Shown: positions 15,994 to 25,377, counted from the stretch's first letter. The stretch is 64,000 nt of DNA from Ravibacter sp964562455 (GCA_964562455.1 CAZLTN010000005.1:1-64000); one strand, 5' to 3'. Notes: generated from the sequence alone by a model not told the origin. A program made the numbers and translations.

Positions 15994-18411
15994 TTAAGTA
16001 ATCTGTTTTTTGATCTTTTCCAGCCTGGTTTCCCAATCTTCGTTGGAATACCGCTCCCGGAATGATTCGGCGAATATAGGAAATGCAAACGGCGTAAGGG
16101 TGGCCGGTTTCATAAAAATAATCCTGTGACTGCTGATCCGTTCATAGATGTGGTATAACCTTGCAAATTCCAGTTGGAACTGGTACACCTCGTCGTATGC
16201 CTCCCTGAGAAGCAGGTTATCCGAATCGTAGTTTTCAAAAACCTTGAAAAACAGCCCGGAATTTGCCTGCAGATGTTTTGCCTTTACAGGCTTTCCCGGG
16301 TAGCCCTGGAAAACCAGGCCGGCAATACCGGCTATGTCCCGGAAGCGCCGCCGCGCCATCTCAGATACGTTGATCCCTGAGTTAATATCCTTCATCAGGT
16401 TTTGGGCCCCAAAAAGCCCCTTATCGATCTCTTTCTGTATATCGTATTCCGTTTCGCTCAGCAGTTCGAAGCCGTACTCGTTGCTGGCGATGCTGAACGA
16501 GGTCTGTTTGATACTGCTGAGACGAAAAGCGGTAATGGCGGCCATCCCTTCATGAATCAGTTTTCCTTCAAAAGGATAAACGAAAAGATGGAATCCGTAG
16601 CGGGTCCGGATGTACTCCACCAGTATCTCACTTTCCCCGGGCAGGCGTGAAACCCTGCGCTGCTCTTCAAAAAGGGGATTGAGAAATTTCAGTTCCGGCT
16701 GTGATTTTTCACTTTTCCCGATCTGTACGAATGTATGTCTCAATGCCGTAGCAAAATCAGTGGTGATAGCAAACCTCCCTCCCATCCAGGAAGGCACAAT
16801 CCCTTTCTTTTTGGCTGAAGCCTTTACGATAGCCTGCATACCGCTGATCTTCACCAGCTCCAGTAACCTGCCGCTGAACCAGAAAGCCTGCTGCGGCTGC
16901 AATTTCGAAATGAAGCTTTCTTCTATACTTCCCAGGCTGCCTCCCTTCATATATTTCACCTGCATCATGGCCTCCGATACTATCGCCCCGATGCTCAGCC
17001 GGTGCCGCATGGCTATCCTGCGGTCCACAACTTTATAAATTCCCTCCTCGACGATCACCTTATGAAATTCGTCGTACGCCTGCAGGCTCTTGCCCCCCTG
17101 GGTGATTATCAGGAGGCATTCAAAAAACTCTTCTTTGCTTATCGATTCGAAACAATGAGTGGTCTTTATCTCGCGGAACAGTTCCTTTGCTTCAAAACCC
17201 TCAGATACCGCCAGGGTAACCATATATTGGACAAGCACGTCAAAACATCTGATGTAGGGCTGACGCTTTTCGTACATATTATGCGAAACGGCATACCGTA
17301 GTGAGGCCCCTTCCATAATTTCCAGCGAGTGCGTCGGCAGGAAGTAAATTTTACTGAGGGCGCCGGGCTGATGGCCGCTTCTCCCGGCCCGCTGCATAAA
17401 CCTGGCTACTCCTTTGGGCGACCCGATCTGGACAACGCAATCGACTGGCCGGAAATCGACGCCCAGGTCGAGGCTGCTCGTGCAGACTACCGCTTTGAGT
17501 CTTCCTGCATGAAGGTTTTCTTCTACCCAGAGCCTTAAATCTTCCCCCAGCGATCCGTGATGCAGTGCGATTTGCCCGGCCAGCGCCGGCTGCCTGTCGA
17601 GGAGCCGATGGTACCAGATTTCGGCCTGCGATCTTGTATTGGTAAAAAGCAGGGTGGAATGGTGCGACTCTATGACAGGCAGCACCTTGTCGATCATCTT
17701 GATACCAAGGTGCCCGGCCCAGGGAAATTTCTCAAGCTCATCCGGAAGCAGGGTTTCTATCTGCGTGTCTTTTTTTAAACCGGCTTTTACCAGTACACCG
17801 GCGCGGTCATTTCCCAAAAGTATCTTCCGGGCCTCTCCAAGGTTACCTATCGTAGCAGAGATACCCCAGATTTTCAGGTTTGGATTAATCCTCTTCAGCC
17901 TGCTCAGCGCCAGCTCTACCAGCACGCCGCGCTTATTCCCCATCAGCTCGTGCCATTCATCCACCACCACGAAATCGAGCCCGCTGAAAAAATCCGGGTA
18001 TCCTTTGGAAGCGAGCAGCAGGTGAACGCTTTCAGGCGTTGTAATCAGGGCATGCGGACGATTGGTCTTCTGCTTCTGACGGGCGCTTACCGGGGTATCG
18101 CCCGTGCGCAGCTCAACGCGGTAATCCAGCTCGAGGTCCTCGCTCACACGTTGGGTAGCCAGGAGTATTTCTTTCGAAAGCGCACGCAATGGGGTTATCC
18201 AGAGCGCATGGAGCCGCTTCTTTCCCGGTTTTTCCTGCCGGTAATAGTCTTGCAGGATACCGAACCATATCGCATAGGTTTTGCCGAATCCGGTCGGCGC
18301 GTTCAATAGTCCGGAATGCCCGTTAGCGATCGCTTCCCAGCTCTCAAGCTGGAACCTGTGAGGCTGCCAGCCGTTATTTGAAAAGTAGGCTTCTGCAAAC
18401 GGATTATTCAT
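15994..18411 (-). CDS. Ligase-associated DNA damage response DEXH-box helicase (Lhr-like)
   Basis: The 805-residue SF2 helicase carries Walker A in NAPTGFGKTYA, motif II as VVVDEWHELMG, motif III as GISATIG and motif VI as QRAGRSGHQPGA. A long Lhr-type winged-helix/C-terminal region follows. The DEWH box and the C-terminal segment place it in the Lhr-like group co-encoded with PdeM. It should unwind or translocate on nucleic acid during repair. It forms the upstream half of a two-gene unit with pdeM. Confidence 0.92.
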   Translation of the reverse strand: MNNPFAEAYFSNNGWQPHRFQLESWEAIANGHSGLLNAPTGFGKTYAIWFGILQDYYRQEKPGKKRLHALWITPLRALSKEILLATQRVSEDLELDYRVELRTGDTPVSARQKQKTNRPHALITTPESVHLLLASKGYPDFFSGLDFVVVDEWHELMGNKRGVLVELALSRLKRINPNLKIWGISATIGNLGEARKILLGNDRAGVLVKAGLKKDTQIETLLPDELEKFPWAGHLGIKMIDKVLPVIESHHSTLLFTNTRSQAEIWYHRLLDRQPALAGQIALHHGSLGEDLRLWVEENLHAGRLKAVVCTSSLDLGVDFRPVDCVVQIGSPKGVARFMQRAGRSGHQPGALSKIYFLPTHSLEIMEGASLRYAVSHNMYEKRQPYIRCFDVLVQYMVTLAVSEGFEAKELFREIKTTHCFESISKEEFFECLLIITQGGKSLQAYDEFHKVIVEEGIYKVVDRRIAMRHRLSIGAIVSEAMMQVKYMKGGSLGSIEESFISKLQPQQAFWFSGRLLELVKISGMQAIVKASAKKKGIVPSWMGGRFAITTDFATALRHTFVQIGKSEKSQPELKFLNPLFEEQRRVSRLPGESEILVEYIRTRYGFHLFVYPFEGKLIHEGMAAITAFRLSSIKQTSFSIASNEYGFELLSETEYDIQKEIDKGLFGAQNLMKDINSGINVSEMARRRFRDIAGIAGLVFQGYPGKPVKAKHLQANSGLFFKVFENYDSDNLLLREAYDEVYQFQLEFARLYHIYERISSHRIIFMKPATLTPFAFPIFAESFRERYSNEDWETRLEKIKKQIT

Positions 18412-18537
18412 AAACGGGAATATAGTACTTCTTCCTGTTACCCGGAAGCTATCGCCTGCATAAATATATTAACTCGCTTATTCTAAAAACATTGTGACGG
18501 CCAAACTCGGTTCACTATCGTCAATTATATAAACCGG

Positions 18538-18870
18538 GCTAAGCATCTGATAAGTACCGGGGATACCCGCTGTGTCGCCCCTGCAGGGCTCCGGGCTGTC
18601 TGTGTCATCCGGTCAGCCACAGATTCCGCTACGCTCCATCTGTGGTTACGCATATCGCATCCCTGCGGGACGCCCGTAGTAGCTGCCTTCCTGCTCTACA
18701 GGTGCCTCTACCGCGCTACGTCAGCCTTATAAGCTAACCTACGGTTTCCGACCTACGATAACGCGTGTTAACCATCCCGAACTGATCGCCACCATGACAG
18801 TCCCGCAGGGACGGCACGTGCATAACCGCCGGTGGAACCGGTGGCTCACCGGAGTCCCGCAGGGACGACA
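18538..18870. repeat. Gene-free region of short GC-rich palindromes
   Basis: No coding sequence is seen. Palindromic pieces recur: ccctgcaggg at 18579-18588, the pair ccacagat/atctgtgg at 18617-18645, tccctgcggga at 18660-18670, and gtcccgcagggac at 18800-18812 and again at 18854-18866. Similar 'tccctgcgggac' modules are common dispersed repeats in Bacteroidota genomes. No transposase lies next to them. Confidence 0.6.
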
Positions 18871-18878
18871 CTAAAAAT

Positions 18879-18924
18879 CCCCTGAGTCTCACTGCCGGAG
18901 GGCATCAGAAACTCAGGGGACCTA
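18879..18924 (-). terminator. Stem-loop downstream of the 145-aa membrane protein gene
   Basis: The arms tcccctgagt and actcagggga form a perfect 10-base stem just past the 3' end of the minus-strand gene at 18966. There is no long T-run on that strand, so termination efficiency is uncertain. Confidence 0.5.
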
Positions 18925-18965
18925 GTCAGGTTATCACCCCGCACCTCATTCAGGAAAACAGAGGC

Positions 18966-19403
18966 TCAGTTAATAAGAGCCCAGGTTTCCCACGGGATAC
19001 GCGACAGGATAAGTATAAGCCCCAAAGAATAGAACACGACCACTTTGGTAAACTTCTGCTTATCGGCAGTCGCTTTCTTAGCTTTCGAATAGCCGATTGT
19101 GATCAGGGCGATTGCAATAATATTAATCAGGGGATGCTCGAGCGCATACAGCCTGCCGAGAGAGTCCTTCATCGTATCGCCTGACAGGTTAGAAACACCC
19201 AACGGCGAAATGAAATACAAAACCAGACCGGCAAGAAGCTGCAGATGACTTACAATTAACCCTACCAACGCTGCTACCCTGTGTCCTTTGCTGTATTGCG
19301 ATGATGTCAGCAACCCGATGATATGAAAGACCAACGCCAGCGCAAATACTATCAGGAGCAATAATGCCAGGGTCGAATGGAGATGTTTAAAGCCGGTATA
19401 CAT
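18966..19403 (-). CDS. Small four-helix membrane protein, cytochrome b-like
   Basis: The 145-residue protein has four hydrophobic segments (residues ~9-30, 42-65, 88-106, 120-138). Histidines lie near or in them (H7, H9, H27, H41, H53, H90). Similar small Bacteroidota proteins are sometimes labelled cytochrome b-like, but haem binding is not demonstrated. It lies in the inner membrane. There is no operon partner on this strand. Confidence 0.6.
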   Translation of the reverse strand: MYTGFKHLHSTLALLLLIVFALALVFHIIGLLTSSQYSKGHRVAALVGLIVSHLQLLAGLVLYFISPLGVSNLSGDTMKDSLGRLYALEHPLINIIAIALITIGYSKAKKATADKQKFTKVVVFYSLGLILILSRIPWETWALIN

Positions 19404-19512
19404 TACAAGCAGGAGTTTATATAGGTAACAATAATTGAATGGCGAAGTTAAGCCCCAAAACTTTAAGAACGTTGTATTTCCGATAAAATAACTCTGTTCA
19501 CCGGGCGAAAGA

Positions 19513-21042
19513 TCAATCCATCAGCGCCTTTGCCTCATCATCCTGGTATTGCTCTATAAGTTTCCTGAGCTTGTCTTTAAGCGAAGTAATGACCTCACCG
19601 GTCCCATCCCCGTAAAGGTTATTCAACTCATCGGGATCTTCTTTTAAATCATAAAATTCCCAGTTGTCTATACCTCCGTAAAAACGTACCAGCTTATAGC
19701 GATCGGTTCTCAGCCCGAAATGCGGGTATACGTGGTGCGGTTCAGGAAACTCGTAATAGTGGTAATAGACCGCATCTCTCCAATCTGTTTTCTGCGCGCC
19801 TCTTTTCAACAGTGGCAGGAACGACGCCCCCTGTACTTCCGCAGGCACTTTGACACCGGCAAGATCCAGCATGGTAGGAGCCCAATCGATATTGGCTACC
19901 AGCTCGTCGACTACAGTACCCGGCTTAATTACACCCGGATACCTGATCACAAAAGGAGTCCTCATAGATTGCTCGTAAATGAAGCGCTTATCGAACCATC
20001 CGTGCTCTCCGAGATAGAAACCCTGGTCGGAAGCATAGATCACAACGGTATTTTCTTCGAGGCCTTTTTCTTTGAGATAATCAAGCACCTTGCCTATGTT
20101 CCTGTCCAGGCTGTTGGCTGTAGACAGGTAATCTTTAAGATATCGCTGGAACTTCCACTCTGTCAGCTCTTTTCCTTTCCGGTCTTTCGAATGGTAGTCA
20201 CGGGATACGCCGTCATAGTAGCTCTTGATTTTGGCTCTCTGCTCCGGCGTAAGGCGCTTATAATTATGCCCGTTTTCGTAATCGAGATCGACCTTCAGGT
20301 CTTGGTTCAGCCGCATGGTAGTTTCTATCGACATGTCCTGCTTAGCCGCCGCTTCACGGCCTTTGTAGTCGTCATAGAACGTCGCGGGGATCGGGAAATT
20401 CACGTCATCATAAGCACCCAGATCTTCTATAGCCGGGTTCCACTCACGGTGGGTAGCTTTATGCCCTATTGTAATGAAAAATGGCTTGGAAGGGTCTCTC
20501 TTGTCAAGCCAGTCAAGAGAAAAGCCGGTAATCAGGTCTGAGACATACCCCTGATGGCGCACCGTATCTTTCGATTGGCCGATAAAGTCAGGATTGTAGT
20601 AATGCCCCTGCCCCGGAAGGATATTCCAGTAATCGAAGCCCTCCGGAAGGCTGTTCAGGTGCAGCTTGCCGACGTAGGCCGTCTGATAGCCGTGTTCCTG
20701 CAGGGCGCGTGGAAATAAGAACTGGGTAATATCAAACAGGGTTTTATCATTACGCTTATAACCGTTTTTGTGACTGTACTTGCCAGTGAGCAGGGTAGCA
20801 CGGCTTGGTCCGCAAATGGAGTTGGTAACCAGGTTGTTCTTCAGCAAAGCTCCTTCCCCGGCTATACGGTCGATATTCGGTGTCTTTGCAAACTGGTTAC
20901 CATATGCGCCGATCGCCTGGTAGGTGTGGTCGTCAGAAAATATAAAGACAATATTCGGGCGCTTTGCCTCTTCAGGCGTGGAGCAGCCAATTGCGATAAC
21001 ACCCAGCAATAATAATTTAAAGATTTTGAAATGAATTTGCAT
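19513..21042 (-). CDS. Arylsulfatase-family lipoprotein
   Basis: From ATG 21042 the protein begins with a lipoprotein signal (MQIHFKIFKLLLLGVIAIGC). The sulfatase domain starts at PNIVFIFSDDHTYQAIGAYG, with metal-binding Asp-Asp. The formylglycine motif is SICGPSRATLLTGKYSHKNG, of the Cys type (C-x-P-S-R), so a maturase such as anSME is needed. KLHLNSLPEGFDYW and ASDQGFYLGEHGWFDKRF are conserved metal/sulfate-binding segments. About 509 residues is normal for the family. It probably acts on a sulfated glycan at the cell surface or in the periplasm. The longer frame to 21141 lacks a better signal peptide. It is not in a visible polysaccharide locus. Confidence 0.9.
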   Translation of the reverse strand: MQIHFKIFKLLLLGVIAIGCSTPEEAKRPNIVFIFSDDHTYQAIGAYGNQFAKTPNIDRIAGEGALLKNNLVTNSICGPSRATLLTGKYSHKNGYKRNDKTLFDITQFLFPRALQEHGYQTAYVGKLHLNSLPEGFDYWNILPGQGHYYNPDFIGQSKDTVRHQGYVSDLITGFSLDWLDKRDPSKPFFITIGHKATHREWNPAIEDLGAYDDVNFPIPATFYDDYKGREAAAKQDMSIETTMRLNQDLKVDLDYENGHNYKRLTPEQRAKIKSYYDGVSRDYHSKDRKGKELTEWKFQRYLKDYLSTANSLDRNIGKVLDYLKEKGLEENTVVIYASDQGFYLGEHGWFDKRFIYEQSMRTPFVIRYPGVIKPGTVVDELVANIDWAPTMLDLAGVKVPAEVQGASFLPLLKRGAQKTDWRDAVYYHYYEFPEPHHVYPHFGLRTDRYKLVRFYGGIDNWEFYDLKEDPDELNNLYGDGTGEVITSLKDKLRKLIEQYQDDEAKALMD

Positions 21043-21119
21043 ATTTGTCAGCATATAGTTTTCATTTTGACACGGTTCGGCAATATGCTCCGCCAGATAC
21101 GAATATGAGGAAAAAAGCG

Positions 21120-21149
21120 TTGTAATATCAACATACGACAATAATTTCT
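21120..21149 (+). promoter_or_regulatory. Possible promoter of the alpha/beta hydrolase gene
   Basis: TTG at 21120-21122 is followed after 19 bases by TAATTTCT at 21142-21149. This is close to the Bacteroidota pattern TTTG-N19-21-TAnnTTTG, with the last base differing. The start codon is at 21188. Confidence 0.35.
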
Positions 21150-21187
21150 TACTTCAATCTCAACTTGTTTCATCAAATCCTACACTT

Positions 21188-22006
21188 ATGCCCAGAATAT
21201 CAGCAAACAATGATACCGAACTATTTTATGTTGACTACGGGACCGGCAACCCCGTCATCCTTATCCACGGCTGGCCTTTAAGCCATAAAGCATGGGAGTC
21301 GCAGATTGCGGCATTGGTCGATGCCGGGTTCCGCGTGATTGCATACGACCGGAGAGGCTTCGGCAGCTCGACGGCTCCTTTCGAAAGCTATGACTACGAT
21401 GCGCTGGCTTCCGACCTGAATGAAATTATCACTCAACTGAACCTTGTAAACGTTTCCCTCGTAGGGTTTTCGATGGGAGGCGGTGAAGTAGTGCGATACC
21501 TGACAAATTACGGTGACGGCAGAATTTCCAAAGCCGTTCTTATTGCTTCCATTATTCCGCTCGTAAAGCAGAAAGAGGACAACCCTGAAGGTGTACCTCA
21601 AAAGATGCTCGACGAGATTTTAGCGTCTCTTCAGAATGACCGAATCGGCTTCCTGACAGGCTTCAGCAAAAACTTTTACAACTACACAGATAAAGACAAA
21701 ACTGTGAGTCAGGAGCAGCTTGACTACGACTGGTCGATAGCGGCTCACGCTTCGCCGAGAGCTACAATAGAGGCTGCAAAAGCGTGGATGGATACCGATT
21801 TCAGAGAGGAAGCTAAAAAGATCAGTGTTCCGACGCTCATTATACATGGCGATTCGGACAATACCGTCCCCATCAAAACATCTGCAGACCAGGCGGCAGA
21901 ATTGATACCAGACAATACTTATAAGATTTATAAGGGCGGTGCGCACGGCCTGAACGTTACCCATAAGGACCAGCTCAATAAAGATCTTATTGCGTTTCTA
22001 AAATAG
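21188..22006 (+). CDS. Alpha/beta hydrolase (non-haem chloroperoxidase-like)
   Basis: This 272-residue alpha/beta hydrolase has an oxyanion segment VILIHGWPLSHKAW, a nucleophile elbow VGFSMGGGEVVRYL (Ser in SMGGG), a catalytic Asp in IIHGDSDNTVPI and a His in GGAHGLNVTH. The SMGGGE elbow and overall pattern are those of bacterial cofactor-free perhydrolase/chloroperoxidase-like esterases. It is cytoplasmic with no signal peptide. It stands alone, and its 3' end overlaps the convergent GH13 gene by 20 bases. Confidence 0.88.
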   Translation: MPRISANNDTELFYVDYGTGNPVILIHGWPLSHKAWESQIAALVDAGFRVIAYDRRGFGSSTAPFESYDYDALASDLNEIITQLNLVNVSLVGFSMGGGEVVRYLTNYGDGRISKAVLIASIIPLVKQKEDNPEGVPQKMLDEILASLQNDRIGFLTGFSKNFYNYTDKDKTVSQEQLDYDWSIAAHASPRATIEAAKAWMDTDFREEAKKISVPTLIIHGDSDNTVPIKTSADQAAELIPDNTYKIYKGGAHGLNVTHKDQLNKDLIAFLK

Positions 22007-23495
22007 TAAGCTCCAGGATGATGCTGTTGTATCGTCCTAACTGCAGTGTGTTTTCTTCGATTGAAAACCTGCTGGTGCTTGTATAAAGTACCTTAACGAA
22101 CGCTTCAGGCCTTCCTGTGAGTGAAAAGCTCTGGGTTCTCCGACCCAGGTTATGAACGATCAGGAAGGCTGAAGTTTCATTGCGGCGCACATATGCCAGA
22201 ATGCCCGGGTTGTCTACCGGCACTTCTGTTATACCGGTATTGTTTACATCGCCTATTGCCCGACAGGTGTTACGGATACGGATCAGGTTCTGATAACAAT
22301 AAAACAGGGAAGAAGGATAGCACAGGGCGTTTCTCAGGGGAGCTACTTTTTCTTCGCGGCTGTACCGGGGCATTTTCCAGGTAGTTTCAAACCGGGAATC
22401 ACCCCACAAAAAAGGTTCTCTGAGAAAGGGATCGGGCTTGCGTCCCAGCATCCCGAGTTCTTCCCCGTAATAGATATAAGGCTGGCCGGGAAGAGTCAGC
22501 AGAATGGCTGCGGCAAGCTTCATCTTGTCTTTATCGCCGCTTAAAGTACTGCCGATACGCTGCTGGTCGTGATTTGAGAGCATGATGGCATCGACGTAGT
22601 CTGCCCTTACATGTTCGAATATACCGCGTTGGTGCTGAAGCCACGAAACCAGGTTGAGGTTGTTTTCCGAAAGCAGTACATCTTCTATTTTCCAACAAAG
22701 GGCAAAGTTGAAATTTGCTGTAAGCCCCTTGAAAAAGGGAGCCACGTGCGCAGCGTCCGCCCATACCTCCCCGATCAGGTAGGTATTCTTTTTCATTTTC
22801 TCCGCTTCCAAGCCAAACTCTACCCAGAAATCGGGGTTTCTCCCATCTTCCCAGATGGGGTAAATATGCCTGGCCGCATCCAGCCTGAAGCCGTCTACGC
22901 CTATTTCATTCCGCCAGAAATCGACGATACGATACACCTCTTCCCGCGTCCGGGGATTATCGAAATTGAGATCCGCCATTTCACGGCTGAAAATCCCGAA
23001 AAAACGTTCTTTGCCGCCTGCCGCCCTGTGCCACGGATTGACTGTATGGGCGTCCTGCGTAAGCTCTCTGACTTCCAGCCCCATTTCGGCAATTTCCTCA
23101 TCTGACATCCACCGGTAGTAATTCCTGTAGGGCGATTCCGGGTTGCATCTGGCTTCTTCAAACCAGCGATGCAGTATGCTTGTGTGGTGAATAACCAGGT
23201 CCATATAAACCCTGATACCTCGTGCATGCGCCTCCCTGAGAAGGTTCCGGTAGTCGTCGAGAGTACCGTATTCGGGATCTATCTCATAATAATCTGTAAC
23301 GTCGTATTTGTGGTAGCTGGGCGAGGGATGTACCGGCGTAAGCCAGATTCCTTCTATACCCAGGGCCTGCAGATAGTCCAGGCGGGAAGTAATACCATTC
23401 AGATCCCCGATGCCATCCCCGTCTGAATCACAGAAAGAACGAACGAAGATCTCGTAGCAAACTCTCGGGAAAGGATAAGCGCATGCATTACTCAT
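21987..23495 (-). CDS. GH13 alpha-amylase/alpha-glucosidase-family enzyme
   Basis: This glycoside hydrolase family 13 protein has about 502 residues from ATG 23495. The four conserved regions are present: YMDLVIHHTS, GVDGFRLDAARHIY (nucleophile Asp), YLIGEVWADA (acid/base Glu) and MLSNHDQQRIGS (third Asp). FCDSDGDGIGDLNGI near the N-terminus resembles the Ca-binding loop of oligo-1,6-glucosidase-like members. No signal peptide is seen from this start, so it is probably cytoplasmic. The chosen start overlaps the maf stop by eight bases (ATGAGTAA), suggesting translational coupling. Confidence 0.9.
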   Translation of the reverse strand: MSNACAYPFPRVCYEIFVRSFCDSDGDGIGDLNGITSRLDYLQALGIEGIWLTPVHPSPSYHKYDVTDYYEIDPEYGTLDDYRNLLREAHARGIRVYMDLVIHHTSILHRWFEEARCNPESPYRNYYRWMSDEEIAEMGLEVRELTQDAHTVNPWHRAAGGKERFFGIFSREMADLNFDNPRTREEVYRIVDFWRNEIGVDGFRLDAARHIYPIWEDGRNPDFWVEFGLEAEKMKKNTYLIGEVWADAAHVAPFFKGLTANFNFALCWKIEDVLLSENNLNLVSWLQHQRGIFEHVRADYVDAIMLSNHDQQRIGSTLSGDKDKMKLAAAILLTLPGQPYIYYGEELGMLGRKPDPFLREPFLWGDSRFETTWKMPRYSREEKVAPLRNALCYPSSLFYCYQNLIRIRNTCRAIGDVNNTGITEVPVDNPGILAYVRRNETSAFLIVHNLGRRTQSFSLTGRPEAFVKVLYTSTSRFSIEENTLQLGRYNSIILELTILETQ

Positions 23496-24066
23496 TTGCA
23501 AAATATGGCTGAAGCATTTGATACACAAGATGGGTGGGTAGTCCCATTATAGTATAAAAAGAACCCTCGATACGTTCTACACCTACCATGCCGATCCACT
23601 CCTGTATGCCATAGGCCCCGGCCTTGTCAAACGGCCTGAAAGTATCTACATAATAATTTATTTCCGCTTCGGAAAGCGTCCTGAAAGTAACCTTCGCCAT
23701 ATCGGTTTTTACACAGAACTGATCTCCGTCTCTCAGGCACACCGATGTAAAAACCTGTTGTGTAACCCCCGACTGCATTTTCAGCATCTCAACCGCCTCC
23801 TGCCTGTCGGCCGGCTTCCCCAATATTTTATCCCCCGCTACCACAACCGTATCTGCGCATAGTATAAGAACCTGATCCTCCGTAACTTCGAAAGCTCTTG
23901 CTTTTTTTTCGGCAAGGTATCCGGAAACATGTTCGGGGGAAATACCTTCGTAGGTTTCGTCAACAGGCGTTGTCCTTACTTCGAAGGGGACACCGAGACT
24001 GCCGAGCAGCTCTTTCCTCCGGGGTGAATTGGAAGCAAGTAAAATTTTCTTCTTAAATGTAATCAT
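23488..24066 (-). CDS. maf: Maf-family nucleotide pyrophosphatase
   Basis: The 192-residue protein begins with the Maf signature ILLASNSPRRKELLG near residue 9. The catalytic and substrate-binding segments VDETYEGISP and LILCADTVVV follow, and the C-terminal part carries DKAGAYGIQEW. It hydrolyses non-canonical or dTTP/UTP nucleotides to monophosphates, limiting their incorporation. It is upstream of and coupled to the GH13 gene, an unrelated partner. Confidence 0.93.
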   Translation of the reverse strand: MITFKKKILLASNSPRRKELLGSLGVPFEVRTTPVDETYEGISPEHVSGYLAEKKARAFEVTEDQVLILCADTVVVAGDKILGKPADRQEAVEMLKMQSGVTQQVFTSVCLRDGDQFCVKTDMAKVTFRTLSEAEINYYVDTFRPFDKAGAYGIQEWIGMVGVERIEGSFYTIMGLPTHLVYQMLQPYFANE

Positions 24067-24090
24067 TCAAAAGTATATTTGTAGAAAATA

Positions 24091-24150
24091 GGCCGGCAAT
24101 AACAACAAAAATCTTCATGCAAAAAATATTGATGATCAGGAATGCCGGCC
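24091..24150. promoter_or_regulatory. Inverted repeat upstream of the MarR gene
   Basis: GGCCGGCA at 24091-24098 and TGCCGGCC at 24143-24150 are inverted between the maf and marR-type starts. The second arm overlaps a palindrome GCCGGCCGGC. TATATTTG at 24074-24081 matches the -7 element just before it. This could be an autoregulatory MarR site or an mRNA hairpin. Confidence 0.3.
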
Positions 24151-24193
24151 GGCACACACACAACCAACAGTTTATTGAAATATAACGATATAA

Positions 24194-24667
24194 ATGACCT
24201 TAGAAACTGCTATTAAACAAAACAAGTTTGCTAACCCTTATCACAAATTGCTCGTAAATATCACCTACACTGCTAACTGGCTGATGAACAGACAAATGGA
24301 AATACTCCGCCCATTTGACCTCTCCCCCCAGCAGTATAATGTGCTACGGATCCTCAAAGGCTCTCACCCGGCGCCGATGCGGGTGCAGGATATAAGTGAA
24401 AGAATGTTAGACAAAACTTCGAACACTTCCCGCCTGATCGACAAGCTGGCGGCCAAGCAATTCGTCTTCAAACGGTTATGCCGGAACGACCGTCGTGCCG
24501 TTGACATTGTCATCACTGACTCCGGGCTGGGGCTCCTGGAAAAAACAACCCCGCTGATTGTGTCATTAGAGAGTCTTCTCCATCATGTCAATCCCGAAGA
24601 AGCAGATAAATTAAGTGAATTGCTCGACAGTCTCCGGGAAGCTGAGGATAATTTTCACGATGTATAA
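24194..24667 (+). CDS. MarR-family transcriptional regulator
   Basis: The 157-residue winged-helix regulator has helices SPQQYNVLRILKGSHPAP and QDISERMLDKTSNTSRLIDK (recognition helix). The wing is FVFKRLCRNDRRAVDIVITD, with the conserved D-R-R. It is a dimeric DNA-binding protein, probably a repressor responding to a small ligand or stress. It sits 28 bases upstream of the YceI gene in the same direction, an arrangement common in Bacteroidota, so YceI is a likely target and operon partner. Confidence 0.92.
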   Translation: MTLETAIKQNKFANPYHKLLVNITYTANWLMNRQMEILRPFDLSPQQYNVLRILKGSHPAPMRVQDISERMLDKTSNTSRLIDKLAAKQFVFKRLCRNDRRAVDIVITDSGLGLLEKTTPLIVSLESLLHHVNPEEADKLSELLDSLREAEDNFHDV

Positions 24668-24695
24668 ATTTAACTCCAAATACAACAAAAAATCC

Positions 24696-25313
24696 ATGAA
24701 AAAACACTCTCTGTTGCTCACCTGCCTGCTATCCGCTATCCTGGTTTCGGCCCATTACGTCCTTGCCGGGAACGACTCCGCAAAAGATACCTACTCCGTC
24801 GATACAGGAAAGAGCTCCGTAAAATGGACCGGAAAAAGCGTCAAGGGCGGCCATTTCGGAAATATCCGTATCTCTGAGGGAAATTTCGTTTCCGACGGGA
24901 AATCGATTACTTCCGGGAATGTAACCATTGATATGAACAGCATTACGGTCCTGGATCTGCAGGAAGCCAGCCGCCAGGAAAGGCTCTCCAACCACCTGAA
25001 GAGCGACGACTTCTTTTCTGTCGAGAAATTCCCTGAGGCGAAGCTGGCAATCACCGGTTCAAAGCCCGGAAAAGGAGGGCAGATCGAAGTAACCGGCAAC
25101 CTGACTATCAAAGGTATCACCAAGCCCGTCACTTTCCCTGCAACCATCAAAAACCAGGGCAACGGTCTTGAAGCAGAAGGGACGATTACCGTCGACCGTA
25201 TCCTGTATGATATCAAATACCGCTCAAAATCAGTCCTCGATCCTTCAGCGCTGGCCGATCGGCTGATCTACGACGAATTTACGCTTGAGTTTAAAGTCAC
25301 AGCCTCCAAATAA
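24696..25313 (+). CDS. YceI-family periplasmic protein
   Basis: From ATG 24696 the 205-residue product has a signal peptide (MKKHSLLLTCLLSAILVSAH). A YceI lipocalin-like domain follows: YSVDTGKSSVKWTGKSVKGG, GHFGNIRISEG, ITKPVTFPATI and VDRILYDIKYRSKS. The fold binds isoprenoid-type lipids. The longer open frame starting at 24615 overlaps the marR gene and lacks a signal peptide. Confidence 0.92.
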   Translation: MKKHSLLLTCLLSAILVSAHYVLAGNDSAKDTYSVDTGKSSVKWTGKSVKGGHFGNIRISEGNFVSDGKSITSGNVTIDMNSITVLDLQEASRQERLSNHLKSDDFFSVEKFPEAKLAITGSKPGKGGQIEVTGNLTIKGITKPVTFPATIKNQGNGLEAEGTITVDRILYDIKYRSKSVLDPSALADRLIYDEFTLEFKVTASK

Positions 25314-25316
25314 AAT

Positions 25317-25359
25317 AAGGGGCTGTCTCATAAAAGTTTTTATTCTGAGACAGCCCCTT
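25317..25359. terminator. Bidirectional terminator between the YceI and AXE1 genes
   Basis: AAGGGGCTGTCTCA and TGAGACAGCCCCTT form a perfect 14-base stem with a T-rich loop, midway between two convergent genes. Confidence 0.8.
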
Positions 25360-25377
25360 ACCTGTTTTCCCAATTTA

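Noticed and set aside
24068..24099. TTG-N21-TACTTTTG promoter for maf on the minus strand
   Set aside because: The transcript would start at or within the maf start codon, leaving no leader, so the match is probably chance.
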